Shown here: in pieces, positions 42,929 through 52,095 of the stretch | Position numbering within the stretch: position 1 is the stretch's first letter | How the letters are laid out: every line of letters begins with the position of its first letter | Assembly: GCA_030149475.1 (NCBI GenBank) | Contig: JASBRL010000104.1 | Location: 1 to 62,194, forward strand | Length of the DNA stretch: 62,194 nucleotides | From: Marinobacter sp. | GTDB taxonomy: Bacteria; Pseudomonadota; Gammaproteobacteria; Pseudomonadales; Oleiphilaceae | Direction: 5' to 3' | The notes under the pieces: generated by a model | Databases searched by the model: none | The model's input: only the letters and a program-made list of their open reading frames with translations | Told to the model about the DNA's origin: nothing | Program-made: the position numbers and the translations under genes

Positions 42929-43018
42929 GGCAACCTCCAGCGCCAGACCCTTCCGTGCGCCCGAGTATACGTCAGAATAACCGGGGCGGTGCGACAATTC
43001 GGGCACACCTGAAACGAG

Positions 43019-43046
43019 AAAACCCAGCCACGATGGACTGGGTTTT
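43019..43046 (-). terminator. Intrinsic terminator of tRNA-Gly
   Basis: AAAACCCAG (43019-43027) pairs with CTGGGTTTT (43038-43046) across a 10-base loop. On the minus strand it ends in a run of four T just past the tRNA 3' end. Confidence 0.75.
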
Positions 43047-43053
43047 CAGAATC

Positions 43054-43128
43054 TGGAGCGGGAAACGAGATTCGAACTCGCGACCCCAACCTTGGCAAGG
43101 TTGTGCTCTACCACTGAGCTATTCCCGC
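43054..43128 (-). tRNA. tRNA-Gly (GCC)
   Basis: On the minus strand the gene runs from GCGGGAATAGC to the encoded CCA at 43054-43056. The acceptor stem pairs GCGGGAA with TTCCCGC, the anticodon loop CTTGCCAAG gives GCC (43094-43096), and the T-loop GTTCGAATC is canonical. It is 75 bases including CCA, one shorter than the E. coli gene because of a shorter D-loop. Its promoter and terminator are both visible. Confidence 0.97.
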
Positions 43129-43188
43129 AAAACGTCGCCTCTCTGATCCGGGGCATGGTGGTCAGGCTGCCCTCAACAACGGAAGCGG

Positions 43189-43217
43189 ATTATACGTAGC
43201 ACTCACCCCTCGTGCAA
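43189..43217 (-). promoter_or_regulatory. Promoter of tRNA-Gly
   Basis: On the minus strand -35 TTGCAC (43212-43217) and a perfect -10 TATAAT (43189-43194) are separated by 17 bases. The tRNA begins about 60 bases downstream, leaving a short leader. Confidence 0.75.
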
Positions 43218-43233
43218 CCGGGAATCGGAGATT

Positions 43234-44013
43234 TCACGTCTTACTCTGCTCGTGGGCATCCCGATGTGTTGGCAGCTCCGTGCCCCGCACATCCATCACC
43301 AGAAACACCAGCCGCTCGATGGTTGGCTCGAGCTTGCCCCGCTGGAAACCATCCCGGTAAAGCATGCCATCGTAGCCAAGCCCCAATACAACGCTGACCA
43401 GCAATGCCGCGTCCCGGCGCGGTACCGGCGAATGCAGTCGGGCCAGTACGCGCTCGAGGCCGTCGATCCAGGCCGTTCGATATTTGATCGCCAGCGCCGC
43501 CAGACGCTCATCCCTCAGCGCCTCCAGCAGGAATACCTGCTCGGCGAGAACCTCATCCCTGCGATGAATGAAGTGCTCATTGAGATACGCAGCAGCAATC
43601 GACGCCAGCCGCCTGGCCAGAGCCAGACGCTCACCCCCACCAGAACACAACGCTTCGGGCGGGGAAGTATCCAGAACTCTGTTTACGATGTGATAAAAAT
43701 GCTGGAGATTTTCCTGGGCGTTCTCCGCAAACAACATGAACGCGTCACTGATCAACTCGTCGATATCCCGGAAATAATAGGTTGTCGACGCCAGCGGGAC
43801 CCCGGCCTCACGAGCAACCGGCCTGTGCTTGATGCCTCGAATACCGTCACGGGCGGCAATCCGCAATGTGGCTTCCAGGATGTCCCTGCGACGCTGCTCA
43901 CTTTTTGCCCGGGAGGCCCGTCGCCCCCGGTACTTGATGTACGACTCCGGTGATGACGGGTCCCTGCCCGATTGGGGGGCCATTTCCTGATCATCGTCCT
44001 GTCTGTTCGTCAT
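43234..44013 (-). CDS. TetR-family transcriptional regulator
   Basis: A 259-residue regulator with the TetR helix-turn-helix at about 40-85 (RRRDILEATLRIAARDG then REAGVPLASTTYYFRDIDELI) and a large helical ligand domain. I chose the ATG at 44013 with GGAAG upstream; an ATG at 44040 lacks a ribosome site. No target gene is adjacent except a tRNA and DUF924, so the regulon cannot be inferred. The family is recognised with confidence, the ligand not at all. Confidence 0.9.
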   Translation of the reverse strand: MTNRQDDDQEMAPQSGRDPSSPESYIKYRGRRASRAKSEQRRRDILEATLRIAARDGIRGIKHRPVAREAGVPLASTTYYFRDIDELISDAFMLFAENAQENLQHFYHIVNRVLDTSPPEALCSGGGERLALARRLASIAAAYLNEHFIHRRDEVLAEQVFLLEALRDERLAALAIKYRTAWIDGLERVLARLHSPVPRRDAALLVSVVLGLGYDGMLYRDGFQRGKLEPTIERLVFLVMDVRGTELPTHRDAHEQSKT

Positions 44014-44065
44014 AATAACGCTCTTCCGTTGCTGATTCATCGCGTAAACGAAGATTCACGACCGG

Positions 44066-44671
44066 CTATTGCCCGAACCGCTTGCCCGAGTTTTTCAGAT
44101 AGAGGCGTTCCTCAGCCGTTGACACCCGACCCAGGACCTCATTGCGGTGGGGAAACCGCCCGAAACGATCCACAATGGCCTGGTGATCCCGGGCCGATTG
44201 CAGGAAGCTGGCGAGAAAATTCCTTAACACCCCCTGCTCCGAGGCAACCAGCTGCTCCATACACCTGACGCCTTCGAACTGATCCTCCCTCCGCTCCGAA
44301 TGCATCAGCGGCATATAAAAAAACGCTCGCATGAGCCCGCTTAACCCCGCGTCCTGACCTGCCTTCATGGCCGCCCGGCAGATCCGCCTGGCCTGGGGAT
44401 CATGATCAAATGCCAGGGCGCTGCCACGATGTATATTCCGTGGGAACTGATCCAGCAGTATAATCTCGGCAAGCGTACCACCGGCCGTTGCTCGCCAGTG
44501 CTCAAGTCCGCCCTCGGATGCTATCAGCACCATGGTAAAAAAACGTCGACGGACCTCACGGTCAAAAGCCCGGCTGGCGCGAAACCACCGGTTGCGGTGA
44601 AACGAATCGGGTAACCCCTGTTCGTCCAGTTCGCCAAACCAGAAGTCCAAAATCTCTTGCCATCCGAACAT
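44066..44671 (-). CDS. DUF924 family protein
   Basis: A 201-residue helical protein of the DUF924 family, which has tetratricopeptide-like folds. Hallmarks are EILDFWFGELDEQG near the start, IILLDQFPRNIHRGSALAF, and the C-terminal FGRFPHRNEVLGRVSTAEE. I chose the ATG at 44671, preceded by GGGAG, over the longer frame to 44734. Its biochemical role is not known. It lies upstream of the TetR gene with a short gap and could be in the same message. Confidence 0.9.
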   Translation of the reverse strand: MFGWQEILDFWFGELDEQGLPDSFHRNRWFRASRAFDREVRRRFFTMVLIASEGGLEHWRATAGGTLAEIILLDQFPRNIHRGSALAFDHDPQARRICRAAMKAGQDAGLSGLMRAFFYMPLMHSERREDQFEGVRCMEQLVASEQGVLRNFLASFLQSARDHQAIVDRFGRFPHRNEVLGRVSTAEERLYLKNSGKRFGQ

Positions 44672-44819
44672 ATCAGTGTCTCCCCTGGAATTTACTGGCC
44701 GGTGATCAGACTGCGCTGGCGACCCTGCCAACATAAGGGCTACATCGTATACTCAAGGACTTGATAGACTGAGGAAGTGCCGATCAATTCCGACTACCGA
44801 CTTCAGGAGCCGCGATCAC

Positions 44820-45209
44820 ATGTCTTCATTACACCGCATTATTTTACTGGCACACGGCAGCAGCGACAGACGCTGGTGTCAGACATTCGAGCAACTGGCC
44901 GCGCCAACGGTTACGGCGGTCCCTGGGTCGGTTATAGCGTATATGGAGCTCAGCAGCCCATCAATGAACGACGAAATTGCCAGGGCCGCGGCAGATGGGT
45001 GCCGGGAGGTGACAGTATTACCCCTGTTCCTGGCGGCCGGCCGGCACCTTCGCAAGGATGTACCGGGCATGATTGCCGAGCTGGAAAAACAGTATCCGCT
45101 GACGATCCGTCTGGCCCCCCCCATCGGCGAAAGTCCGCAACTCGGCATTGCGATACGCAGTGTCGTAGAGCAGACTCTGGCGAGCACGCGCAGCCGCAAA
45201 GACGCCTGA
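44820..45209 (+). CDS. Small CbiX-type chelatase (sirohydrochlorin/cobaltochelatase-like)
   Basis: A 129-residue protein resembling the short CbiX family, which inserts Co2+ or Fe2+ into sirohydrochlorin-type tetrapyrroles. Metal-binding His12 is in ILLAHGSSD and the second His76 is in PLFLAAGRHLRKDVP. The ATG at 44820 follows AGGAG at 12 bases. No cobalamin or siroheme pathway genes are nearby, so which metal and tetrapyrrole it serves cannot be said. It lies 29 bases ahead of the epimerase gene. Confidence 0.85.
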   Translation: MSSLHRIILLAHGSSDRRWCQTFEQLAAPTVTAVPGSVIAYMELSSPSMNDEIARAAADGCREVTVLPLFLAAGRHLRKDVPGMIAELEKQYPLTIRLAPPIGESPQLGIAIRSVVEQTLASTRSRKDA

Positions 45210-45238
45210 ACTTTTTCGACTGACCGGAGGTGAGTTCC

Positions 45239-46144
45239 ATGTCCCAAGACATACTGATTACCGGGGGAACCGGATTTATCGGCAAGGAACTTTGCCCGAA
45301 ACTTGTTGAAAACGGCTATAGACTGACAGTGCTCAGTCGCCAGCAGCCGTCCGACGTCAGGGCATGCTGCGGACGGGTGACTCCGGTAGGCAGCCTGGCA
45401 GAGCTCCGTGATCATGAAGGTTTTGATGGTGTCATCAACCTGGCGGGCGAAGGTATTGCCGCCCGGCGGTGGTCCGCCAAACGCAAGCAGGTACTACGTG
45501 ACAGCCGGGTTGACCTCACCCGGAAACTGCGGGATACCTGCCGGCAACACAAAAAGCGACCGGTTGTTCTGGTATCGGGGTCGGCCGTCGGTTTCTACGG
45601 CGACCAGGGCCTGCGCACAGTCGATGAGCACACCAGTCCCCATGACGAGTTTACGCACAGGCTGTGCCGTGACTGGGAACAGGCTGCTGCCGCATTCGAG
45701 TCCGACGGGGTCCGTGTGTGCATGTCCCGAACCGGGGTCGTTGCCGGTCCCGGAGGAGGTTTTCTGCAACAGATGCTCCCGCCTTTCCGTTTGGGGCTCG
45801 GCGGCCGCCTGGGGCCCGGAAGCCAATACATGCCCTGGATACACCGAAGCGATGTGGTTAACAGCCTGATCTGGATGCTTGAAAATGACACAGCCTCCGG
45901 CGCCTACAATGTTGTCAGCCCTAACCCGGTCACCAATGCCGTGTTCAGCCGCACACTGGGCAAAATACTGGGGCGCCCGACCGTATTACCGGCACCCTCT
46001 CTGGCGCTCAAACTGGCATTGGGCGAGATGTCCCGACTACTGCTGACCGGCCAGCAGGCCTATCCACGCCGACTGGAAGCGGCTGGTTTCACGTTCGACT
46101 ATCCGGAGCTTGAGAACGCTCTCCGGGATGCCACCAGCCACTGA
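45239..46144 (+). CDS. NAD-dependent epimerase, TIGR01777 (YfcH) family
   Basis: A 301-residue extended short-chain dehydrogenase fold. The Rossmann motif is ILITGGTGFIGKEL. VSGSAVGFYG holds the family version of the catalytic Ser/Tyr region, and the C-terminal DUF1731-type tail includes PSLALKLALGEMSRLLLTGQ. The family is annotated as a nucleotide-sugar epimerase but its substrate is unsettled. I chose the ATG at 45239, with GGAGG upstream, three codons inside the frame start. Confidence 0.9.
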   Translation: MSQDILITGGTGFIGKELCPKLVENGYRLTVLSRQQPSDVRACCGRVTPVGSLAELRDHEGFDGVINLAGEGIAARRWSAKRKQVLRDSRVDLTRKLRDTCRQHKKRPVVLVSGSAVGFYGDQGLRTVDEHTSPHDEFTHRLCRDWEQAAAAFESDGVRVCMSRTGVVAGPGGGFLQQMLPPFRLGLGGRLGPGSQYMPWIHRSDVVNSLIWMLENDTASGAYNVVSPNPVTNAVFSRTLGKILGRPTVLPAPSLALKLALGEMSRLLLTGQQAYPRRLEAAGFTFDYPELENALRDATSH

Positions 46145-46313
46145 GTGATTCTTTGGCCGGCCAGGCCACGCAATCGTGGCGCAGTTGACAAAACCCTGAC
46201 TGACGATGGCAGAGCCGGCTCGAGGGCCGCTACCCCGCTTTTTACCCGGCTCACAACCCTCTGCCGGCGAACTGGCGGACGAACTGAAATTCTGTATAAA
46301 CAACAACCTGTAC

Positions 46314-46363
46314 AGATATTTTTTATAAAATCGTTTGACACCTCAGTGGGGCTTACTTATTAT
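46314..46363 (+). promoter_or_regulatory. Promoter of tRNA-Glu with UP-like tract
   Basis: A perfect -35 TTGACA (46335-46340) and TATTAT (46358-46363) are 17 bases apart. An AT-rich block (ATATTTTTTATAAAA, about 46316-46330) lies directly upstream like an UP element. The sequence after the -10 (ACGCGCC) is GC-rich, as in stringently controlled stable-RNA promoters. Stringent control is inferred from that pattern only. Confidence 0.75.
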
Positions 46364-46400
46364 ACGCGCCTCTTTGACGAGGCAAGTTTCTGATTGATCC

Positions 46401-46476
46401 GTCCCCTTCGTCTAGTGGCCTAGGACACCGCCCTTTCACGGCGGTAACAGGGGTTCGAACCCCCTAGGGGACGCCA
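46401..46476 (+). tRNA. tRNA-Glu (TTC)
   Basis: A 76-base gene from GTCCCCTTCGTC to the encoded CCA. The acceptor stem is GTCCCCT/AGGGGAC, the anticodon stem CCGCC/GGCGG has the loop CTTTCAC, giving anticodon TTC (46435-46437), and the T-loop GGTTCGAACC is canonical. It lies 38 bases after the promoter's -10. No terminator T-run is visible immediately downstream. Confidence 0.97.
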
Positions 46477-46886
46477 CTTAAGCACCTGCTCCGGTTCGTT
46501 CAGCGCCTCAGTCTCATATCGGGTATTTCAGATTCCCACTCATGTATTTGCTGACACCGCCTCATTTACGGCACTTTAATATCACCTTTCCTGCAAACAG
46601 ATAGCGCCCCGCAAGGAACGTACCGCCGACGTCGCACCTCTTGGCAGGGGTACGGCCATTCCCGGCGAGTCGCGCCTTGTCACCGCACCGCTCAGGTCCT
46701 GCAGAAGGGCAGCCCAATCGTTCAGTGCTTCCTTAAATCGTGCGATTAGGCTCAACATCCCCTGACAACTACTGCTATAGTCTTAAGATATTCGGTTAAA
46801 AGACTGAATTCATACCATAAATACAGTGCCATCATGCACTGACTAAAAATACTATCTGGACCACTGGTCAGGCTGACGTCAACCGC
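46477..46886. other. tRNA-Glu to GGDEF-EAL intergenic region with repeat copy C
   Basis: A 410-base non-coding stretch. It contains repeat copy C (46643-46706), a 6-bp stem CAGTGC/GCACTG at 46824-46841, and AT-rich promoter-like sequence (CTGACA near 46766 and TAAGAT near 46788). No direct repeat of the tRNA 3' end, integrase or other sign of an integrated element was seen. Confidence 0.5.
46643..46706. repeat. Dispersed intergenic repeat, copy C (5' part)
   Basis: Positions 46653-46683 match 155-185 at 29 of 31 bases, and TGCAGAA follows at the same 17-base offset (46700) as in copy A (202). The hairpin of copy A is kept: 46643-46649 can pair with 46675-46681, two of the seven pairs being G-U where copy A has G-C and A-T. 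It lies about 180 bases upstream of the GGDEF-EAL start. Confidence 0.7.
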
Positions 46887-49307
46887 ATGCAAACACTCTC
46901 CAAACGCCTGCAACGATTCCGCTCGGGGTCGCCGTTATCATTCAGGTTGCTTGCCTATATCCTGCTGTTCAGTTCACTGTTTACCCTGCTGACGTCAGCC
47001 ATCCAGATCTATGTCGATTACCGCAAGGAAGTGTCCCAGATTGATGAACGTATGGCCGTCATCCAGACCAGTTATGCGAGCAGCCTGTCGCGCAGCCTCT
47101 GGGCGCTGGACCAGAACCTGCTACAGGTGCAGATGGAGGGGATCCTGAGTCTGCCTGATATTGTGCACCTGCGTTTGCGCATATTCCCCGACTCGGAACT
47201 GGTCATGGGCGAACAACCACGGGGCGATGCCACCATTGAGCGCTCCTTTACCCTGACCCACAAAAATGGCGAGCCGTACAAACTCGGAGAACTGACCATC
47301 ACCGCCACCCTGGCGCAGGTCTACAGCAACATGAAGCACAAGGTCCTGATTATCCTGACCACCCAGTTCTTCAAAACGTTTTTCATTTCGGTGCTGATTA
47401 TCTGGATATTCCGCTTTTTCGTAACCCGTCACCTATCTGCCATGGCCGCCTACGCCCGTCGGTTTTCCCTGAGCAACCTTGACCAGCCCCTGACCCTCGA
47501 CCGGCCCGATACCGAGATCAACCGGACGGACGAGTTGGCCCAGGTAACGGACGCGATCAACCAGATGCGTAATCGCCTGTTTCAGGATGTCGGTCGTCAG
47601 GAAGAGGATGCGGCGGAAATTCGTAAATTGTCCAAGGCCATCGAGCAAAGCCCCTCCTCCGTGCTGATATGCGACAGACAGTGGCGAATAGAGTTTGCCA
47701 ATCAGAAATTTTCTCAGCTTACCGGTCACCAGGCCCGGGACATTATCGGGAAGCATCCTGGGCAACTGATCGACGGTGGCAAGGCGCGGAACGATACCCG
47801 ACACCTCTGGCAGAACATCCGCCTGCAGGTTCAGCGGGTCGGCGTGTGGCAGGGCGAGGTCAACAGCGTGCGCAAGGGCGGAGAGCGTTTCTGGGAACAG
47901 GTTGTGGTAACACCGATCAAACAGTCTGACGGTACGGTCAGCAATTATCTGATCCTGGGCGAAGACATCAGTATCCGTAAGCGTTACGAGCAGCAGCTTC
48001 TTCGCCAGGCCAACTACGACATACTGACCGGCCTTCCCAATCGTATGCTGGCCCTGGATCGCCTCAAGCTGGCCCTGGCTCATGCGCGGCGTGAATCCAC
48101 CCTGGTTGGGGTGATGTTTCTGGACCTGGACAACTTCAAGCACATCAATGACACCATGGGGCACGATGCCGGTGATAACCTGCTGATCGAGGCTGCCCGG
48201 CGAATATCCAGTTGTCTGCGCGGGACCAGCACCGTAGCGCGACTTGGTGGTGACGAATTTCTGGTCATACTGCCCGGGCTCAACGGACCCGAGTCCGCTG
48301 AACAGGTCGCAGACCGCATCCTGAACACCTTCGTCGCTCCCTTTCTGGTGAGCGGTCAGGAAGTTTTTGTCACCACCAGTATTGGTATCGCCATCTATCC
48401 GGTCGATTCCGACAACAGCGGCAGTCTGTTACAGCACGCTGATGCGGCGATGTACCAGGCCAAGAACAAGGGTAAAAGCGCCTACGCGCTATTTGCTCCG
48501 GAGATGAAGGAAGTCTCCCACGAGCGTCTGCAACTCGAATCCAGGCTGCGCCGGGCCCAGGAACTCAATGAGTTCGAACTCTATTACCAGCCGATTGTGG
48601 AAACGGGATCCGGCAAGCCGGTCGGAGCCGAGGCCCTGATCCGCTGGAACAACCCGACCATGGGGATGGTCATGCCTGACAAATTTATACCACTGGCCGA
48701 GGAAACCGGGCTGATCACGCCTATCGGCGAATGGGTACTTGGCGAGGCATGCCGGGCCGCCGTGCGTTGGCGCGAGTCTACTGGTCTGTCCATCAGCATC
48801 GCAGTGAATGTGTCACCGCGCCAATTCCGCGACCCGGGCTTTATCGACACAGTATTCCAGGCACTGGAACAGTCCGGGCTGGAGCCGGGCCTTCTCGAGT
48901 TGGAAATAACCGAACGGCTGATTCTCGACAACACCATTGAAACCGCACATATCCTGACTCGCCTCGACGGCCACGGGGTCCGGCTGTCCGTGGATGACTT
49001 CGGAACCGGATTCTCCGCACTCAGCTATCTGAAAAGCTACCCGTTCGACATCCTGAAAATCGACAAGTCCTTTATTCACGAAGTCACCCGAGAGAAAGAT
49101 GACGCTGCACTGGTCAAGGCCATCATCAACATGGCGCACAGCCTGGGCATGAGCGTGATAGCCGAAGGAGTTGAGGAAGAAGCCCAGGCCCACTTCCTGC
49201 ATCAGGAAAACTGCGATTTCGCACAGGGGTATTTCTACAGTCGTCCGGCACCTGAGAGTGAGTTCGAAACCTGGCTGCGCACCAATCACCGGGCAGTGGA
49301 CGACTGA
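46887..49307 (+). CDS. Membrane GGDEF-EAL protein with PAS and HAMP domains
   Basis: An 806-residue cyclic di-GMP enzyme. Membrane helix 1 (21-43) and helix 2 (153-177) enclose a periplasmic sensor of about 105 residues. HAMP (about 178-232) and PAS (about 248-370) domains follow. The GGDEF domain starts at YDILTGLPNRMLALDRL, with active site GGDEF (454-458). The position of the inhibitory RxxD reads RGTS (445-448), so product inhibition is probably lost. The EAL domain (about 550-795) has EAL at 582-584 and DDFGTGFSALSYLK, IAEGVE intact, so both making and breaking activities are possible. The ATG at 46887 has no strong ribosome site, so the start is less sure. Confidence 0.92.
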   Translation: MQTLSKRLQRFRSGSPLSFRLLAYILLFSSLFTLLTSAIQIYVDYRKEVSQIDERMAVIQTSYASSLSRSLWALDQNLLQVQMEGILSLPDIVHLRLRIFPDSELVMGEQPRGDATIERSFTLTHKNGEPYKLGELTITATLAQVYSNMKHKVLIILTTQFFKTFFISVLIIWIFRFFVTRHLSAMAAYARRFSLSNLDQPLTLDRPDTEINRTDELAQVTDAINQMRNRLFQDVGRQEEDAAEIRKLSKAIEQSPSSVLICDRQWRIEFANQKFSQLTGHQARDIIGKHPGQLIDGGKARNDTRHLWQNIRLQVQRVGVWQGEVNSVRKGGERFWEQVVVTPIKQSDGTVSNYLILGEDISIRKRYEQQLLRQANYDILTGLPNRMLALDRLKLALAHARRESTLVGVMFLDLDNFKHINDTMGHDAGDNLLIEAARRISSCLRGTSTVARLGGDEFLVILPGLNGPESAEQVADRILNTFVAPFLVSGQEVFVTTSIGIAIYPVDSDNSGSLLQHADAAMYQAKNKGKSAYALFAPEMKEVSHERLQLESRLRRAQELNEFELYYQPIVETGSGKPVGAEALIRWNNPTMGMVMPDKFIPLAEETGLITPIGEWVLGEACRAAVRWRESTGLSISIAVNVSPRQFRDPGFIDTVFQALEQSGLEPGLLELEITERLILDNTIETAHILTRLDGHGVRLSVDDFGTGFSALSYLKSYPFDILKIDKSFIHEVTREKDDAALVKAIINMAHSLGMSVIAEGVEEEAQAHFLHQENCDFAQGYFYSRPAPESEFETWLRTNHRAVDD

Positions 49308-49368
49308 CAGCAACTCCCATATCAGGCTGCCCCGTTCCTGACACCACCGCCGAGCAGAGTGAGAGTGC

Positions 49369-50799
49369 TCAATGGCCCTTTTTGCTCTTCATACGTGGTT
49401 TTCTCGATTTGGGTCGACGCCCTTCCTTAAGGTCCTGGTCCTTTTTTACTTTTTGCCTGGGGGTCAGACGACTGACCCGACCCGCAAACGGATTTTCGCT
49501 CGATCTGAATTCGAAGCGTATGGGGGCTCCTTTGACTTTCAGTACGCGACGGAACGTATTCTCGAGATAACGTTTGTAGTCACCCTGCAGAGAATCCGTC
49601 TGATTTCCGTGCACCACCACAACCGGCGGATTGGAGCCGCCCTGGTGCGCATATCTGAGCTTGATGCGACGACCATTGACCAGTGGCGGCTGGTGCTGGG
49701 CGACAGCGTCTTCGAGAATCATGGTCAATCGATTGGTCGGCCACTTGGCCATCGATGATTCATAACACTCATTCACCGACTCATACATCACCCCCACACC
49801 GGAACCGTGAAGAGCCGAAATGTAATGCTTGTCAGCGTAGTCGAGAAAATCAAGGCGACGTCTGACCTGTTCCTTGACTCGAGCACGGTCTTCCGGGTCC
49901 ATGCCATCCCACTTATTGACCGCCACCACCAGAGATCTGCCGGCATCCAGCACGAAACCAATCAGGTGAAGGTCCTGGTCCACCAGACCTTCACGGGCAT
50001 CAATCACCAGAATCACCACATGGGCATCATCAATCGCCTTGAGCGTCTTGATAATGGAAAACTTTTCGACCGTTTCCTTCACATGCTTGCGACGGCGAAC
50101 GCCCGCCGTATCGATCAGCGTGTAGGTCTGCCCCTGGCGCTCGTAAGGAATATAGATACTGTCACGGGTCGTTCCCGGCATGTCGTACACGACCACGCGC
50201 TCTTCACCGAGCATGCGGTTGACCAGGGTGGACTTGCCCACATTGGGACGACCGACAATACCGATCCGGATACCCGGATAACGGTCAGCCCGATCCTGGG
50301 CTTCCATTTCGTCTGCTGACGGCAGCAAGGCTTCCAGCAATGAACGGATGCCACGGTTGTGGGACGCCGCTATCTGATAAACGGAGTCGAAACCGAGACT
50401 GAAGAAATCACTGGTGGCCACGTCCGGGTCCATACCGTCGGTCTTGTTGACCACGAGATGGGCGGACTTGCCGCTGCGGCGGAGCTGCGCGGCGATCAGT
50501 TCGTCGCCGGCGGTGAGGCCAGCACGACCGTCCACCAGAAACAGTACAATGTCTGCCTCCTCAATGGCCAATAACGACTGCCGGGCCATCTCCGCATCCA
50601 GCCCGGCCCCATCACCGGTGAGACCGCCGGTATCAATGGCAATGAATCGCTGACCTTCATACTGGCCCTCGCCGTATTTGCGATCACGAGTCAACCCCGG
50701 AAAATCAGCAACCAGGGCATCCCGCGACCGGGTCATCTGGTTGAACAGGGTTGATTTGCCGACATTCGGTCGTCCGACCAGGGCAATAACGGGTGTCAT
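49369..50799 (-). CDS. der: Ribosome assembly GTPase Der
   Basis: Tandem-GTPase needed for 50S subunit maturation. The two G domains carry [13 protein letters not shown] (9-21) and a second [14 protein letters not shown], with NKTDG and NKWDG base-recognition motifs and DTAG in each. A KH-like C-terminal domain and a basic tail ([11 protein letters not shown]) follow, total 476 residues. It lies 132 bases downstream of bamB in the usual order. Confidence 0.97.
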   Translation of the reverse strand: MTPVIALVGRPNVGKSTLFNQMTRSRDALVADFPGLTRDRKYGEGQYEGQRFIAIDTGGLTGDGAGLDAEMARQSLLAIEEADIVLFLVDGRAGLTAGDELIAAQLRRSGKSAHLVVNKTDGMDPDVATSDFFSLGFDSVYQIAASHNRGIRSLLEALLPSADEMEAQDRADRYPGIRIGIVGRPNVGKSTLVNRMLGEERVVVYDMPGTTRDSIYIPYERQGQTYTLIDTAGVRRRKHVKETVEKFSIIKTLKAIDDAHVVILVIDAREGLVDQDLHLIGFVLDAGRSLVVAVNKWDGMDPEDRARVKEQVRRRLDFLDYADKHYISALHGSGVGVMYESVNECYESSMAKWPTNRLTMILEDAVAQHQPPLVNGRRIKLRYAHQGGSNPPVVVVHGNQTDSLQGDYKRYLENTFRRVLKVKGAPIRFEFRSSENPFAGRVSRLTPRQKVKKDQDLKEGRRPKSRKPRMKSKKGH

Positions 50800-50818
50800 A
50801 GTGTTCCACTGGTAAAGG

Positions 50819-50849
50819 AAAACCAGGGCAGCCTCCCGGTCACCCTGGT
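50819..50849 (-). terminator. Terminator-like hairpin between bamB and der
   Basis: ACCAGGG/CCCTGGT (50822-50828 and 50843-50849) form a 7-bp stem with a 14-base loop, followed on the minus strand by TTTT. It lies 20 bases before the der ATG, so it could cut read-through from bamB and leave der partly independent. The T-run is short. Confidence 0.4.
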
Positions 50850-50931
50850 CGTGATTTTTGAAGCCGCCCCTGAGTTGCCGACGCAGCCTTCAATAACGAT
50901 GGCTGGGACCGGGCTGCTGTCCGGGGGCTAC

Positions 50932-52095
50932 TTATTGGTCCGTTTTCAGTTTCAGCGCCGCAAGATGACCACCGTTGCCGTAGACAATAATCAGATCCCG
51001 CCACCGTTGTAATGGCGCTCTTAAACCGTCACTGTCGAACTCCAGCCGCCCCTGGAATGTACCATTGTCGAGGGAGAGCACGTGCAAGTAGCCTTCAAAA
51101 TCGCCCACCACGAGGTACTTGCCCGCTACCAGTGGCTGCGTCAGTTGCCGCCACGCGAGTTTGTCCTGCGTCCAGATAATCTTGCGTGTGCTGCCGTCCA
51201 CGGCGACCACATCACCGTTGGACCTGGCTACAAACACATTACCTCCGGCGATGGCCGGTGACCGGAAACTGGACATGGGCCGGCTCCAGATTTCCTGGCC
51301 GTTGCGCAGATCAACGGCTGCCAGCTTTCCCTGATACCCGGTAATAATAGCCGCCGTATCAACGATTACAGGCTGGCTGGTGACATCCACCAGTCGCTCC
51401 AGTTCGGTCCTGCCCTTTGGTTCGCCCACCGTATACTGCCAGACTGGCTGCCCGGTGTCTGTCGAAAGCGCAAACATCTGGCCATTGGCAAAGGACACAA
51501 GCACCACTTTATCGCCCACCAGAGGCGCCGCCGTAGCCCGTATCGTCAACGCCGGAACAACACCGTCATACTGCCATTTCTTTTCACCGGTCCGGACGTC
51601 GAACGCGACAACCTTCCCGTCAATGGTCTGCGCAATCACGATGACGCCGTTGGACTGTGGCGGGGCCAGTACTTCATTTGGCAGACTGGCATCCCACTCC
51701 GCCGTGCCATCCTTACGGTTGTAGGCGATCAACCGGGCATTATCGGACACCAGATACAGGTTCTGGCTGTCACCGCCAACACCGGCCATGATCCGGCGAT
51801 CCAGGTCACGCTCCCACTGGCGCTTGCCGGATTCCGGATCGACGGACACAAACTCACCATCCGCTGAAACTGCGTACAGGTTGCTGGCGGTGACCAACGG
51901 TTGCAGATGCAGGTATTCGTCGTCATAACCGTCACCCACCGAGGTACTCCAGACCTCATCCAGGCTCACCGAATTAACGACCTCCGGAAGCGGGGCCGGC
52001 TCTTCGAACGGCTCGTTGGTACTACATCCCGCGGCCGCCACCAGAAAGGCGGCCCCGAGCAGCAGCAGTGCTGCCCTGGAGTTGCACAGCCCCAT
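50932..52095 (-). CDS. bamB: Outer-membrane assembly lipoprotein BamB
   Basis: Beta-propeller lipoprotein of the BAM complex that inserts outer-membrane beta-barrels. The signal peptide ends in LVAAAGC, with Cys24 lipidated. The mature part has repeated PQQ-like blades (for example KQWERDLDRRIMAG, LYLVSDNARLIAYNRKDGTAEW, GNVFVARSNGDVVAVDGSTR). It is 387 residues, full length. Its ATG overlaps the yfgM stop (TGATG), so the two are translationally coupled. Confidence 0.96.
   Translation of the reverse strand: MGLCNSRAALLLLGAAFLVAAAGCSTNEPFEEPAPLPEVVNSVSLDEVWSTSVGDGYDDEYLHLQPLVTASNLYAVSADGEFVSVDPESGKRQWERDLDRRIMAGVGGDSQNLYLVSDNARLIAYNRKDGTAEWDASLPNEVLAPPQSNGVIVIAQTIDGKVVAFDVRTGEKKWQYDGVVPALTIRATAAPLVGDKVVLVSFANGQMFALSTDTGQPVWQYTVGEPKGRTELERLVDVTSQPVIVDTAAIITGYQGKLAAVDLRNGQEIWSRPMSSFRSPAIAGGNVFVARSNGDVVAVDGSTRKIIWTQDKLAWRQLTQPLVAGKYLVVGDFEGYLHVLSLDNGTFQGRLEFDSDGLRAPLQRWRDLIIVYGNGGHLAALKLKTDQ

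Noticed and set aside
46292..46315. LexA-box-like CTGT...ACAG near tRNA-Glu
   Set aside because: The two half sites are 16 bases apart instead of the 8 needed for LexA, and no SOS gene follows.
46401..46886. tRNA-Glu as an integration site of a mobile element
   Set aside because: No integrase, no repeated tRNA 3' end and no atypical genes follow; only a dispersed repeat and a normal GGDEF-EAL gene.
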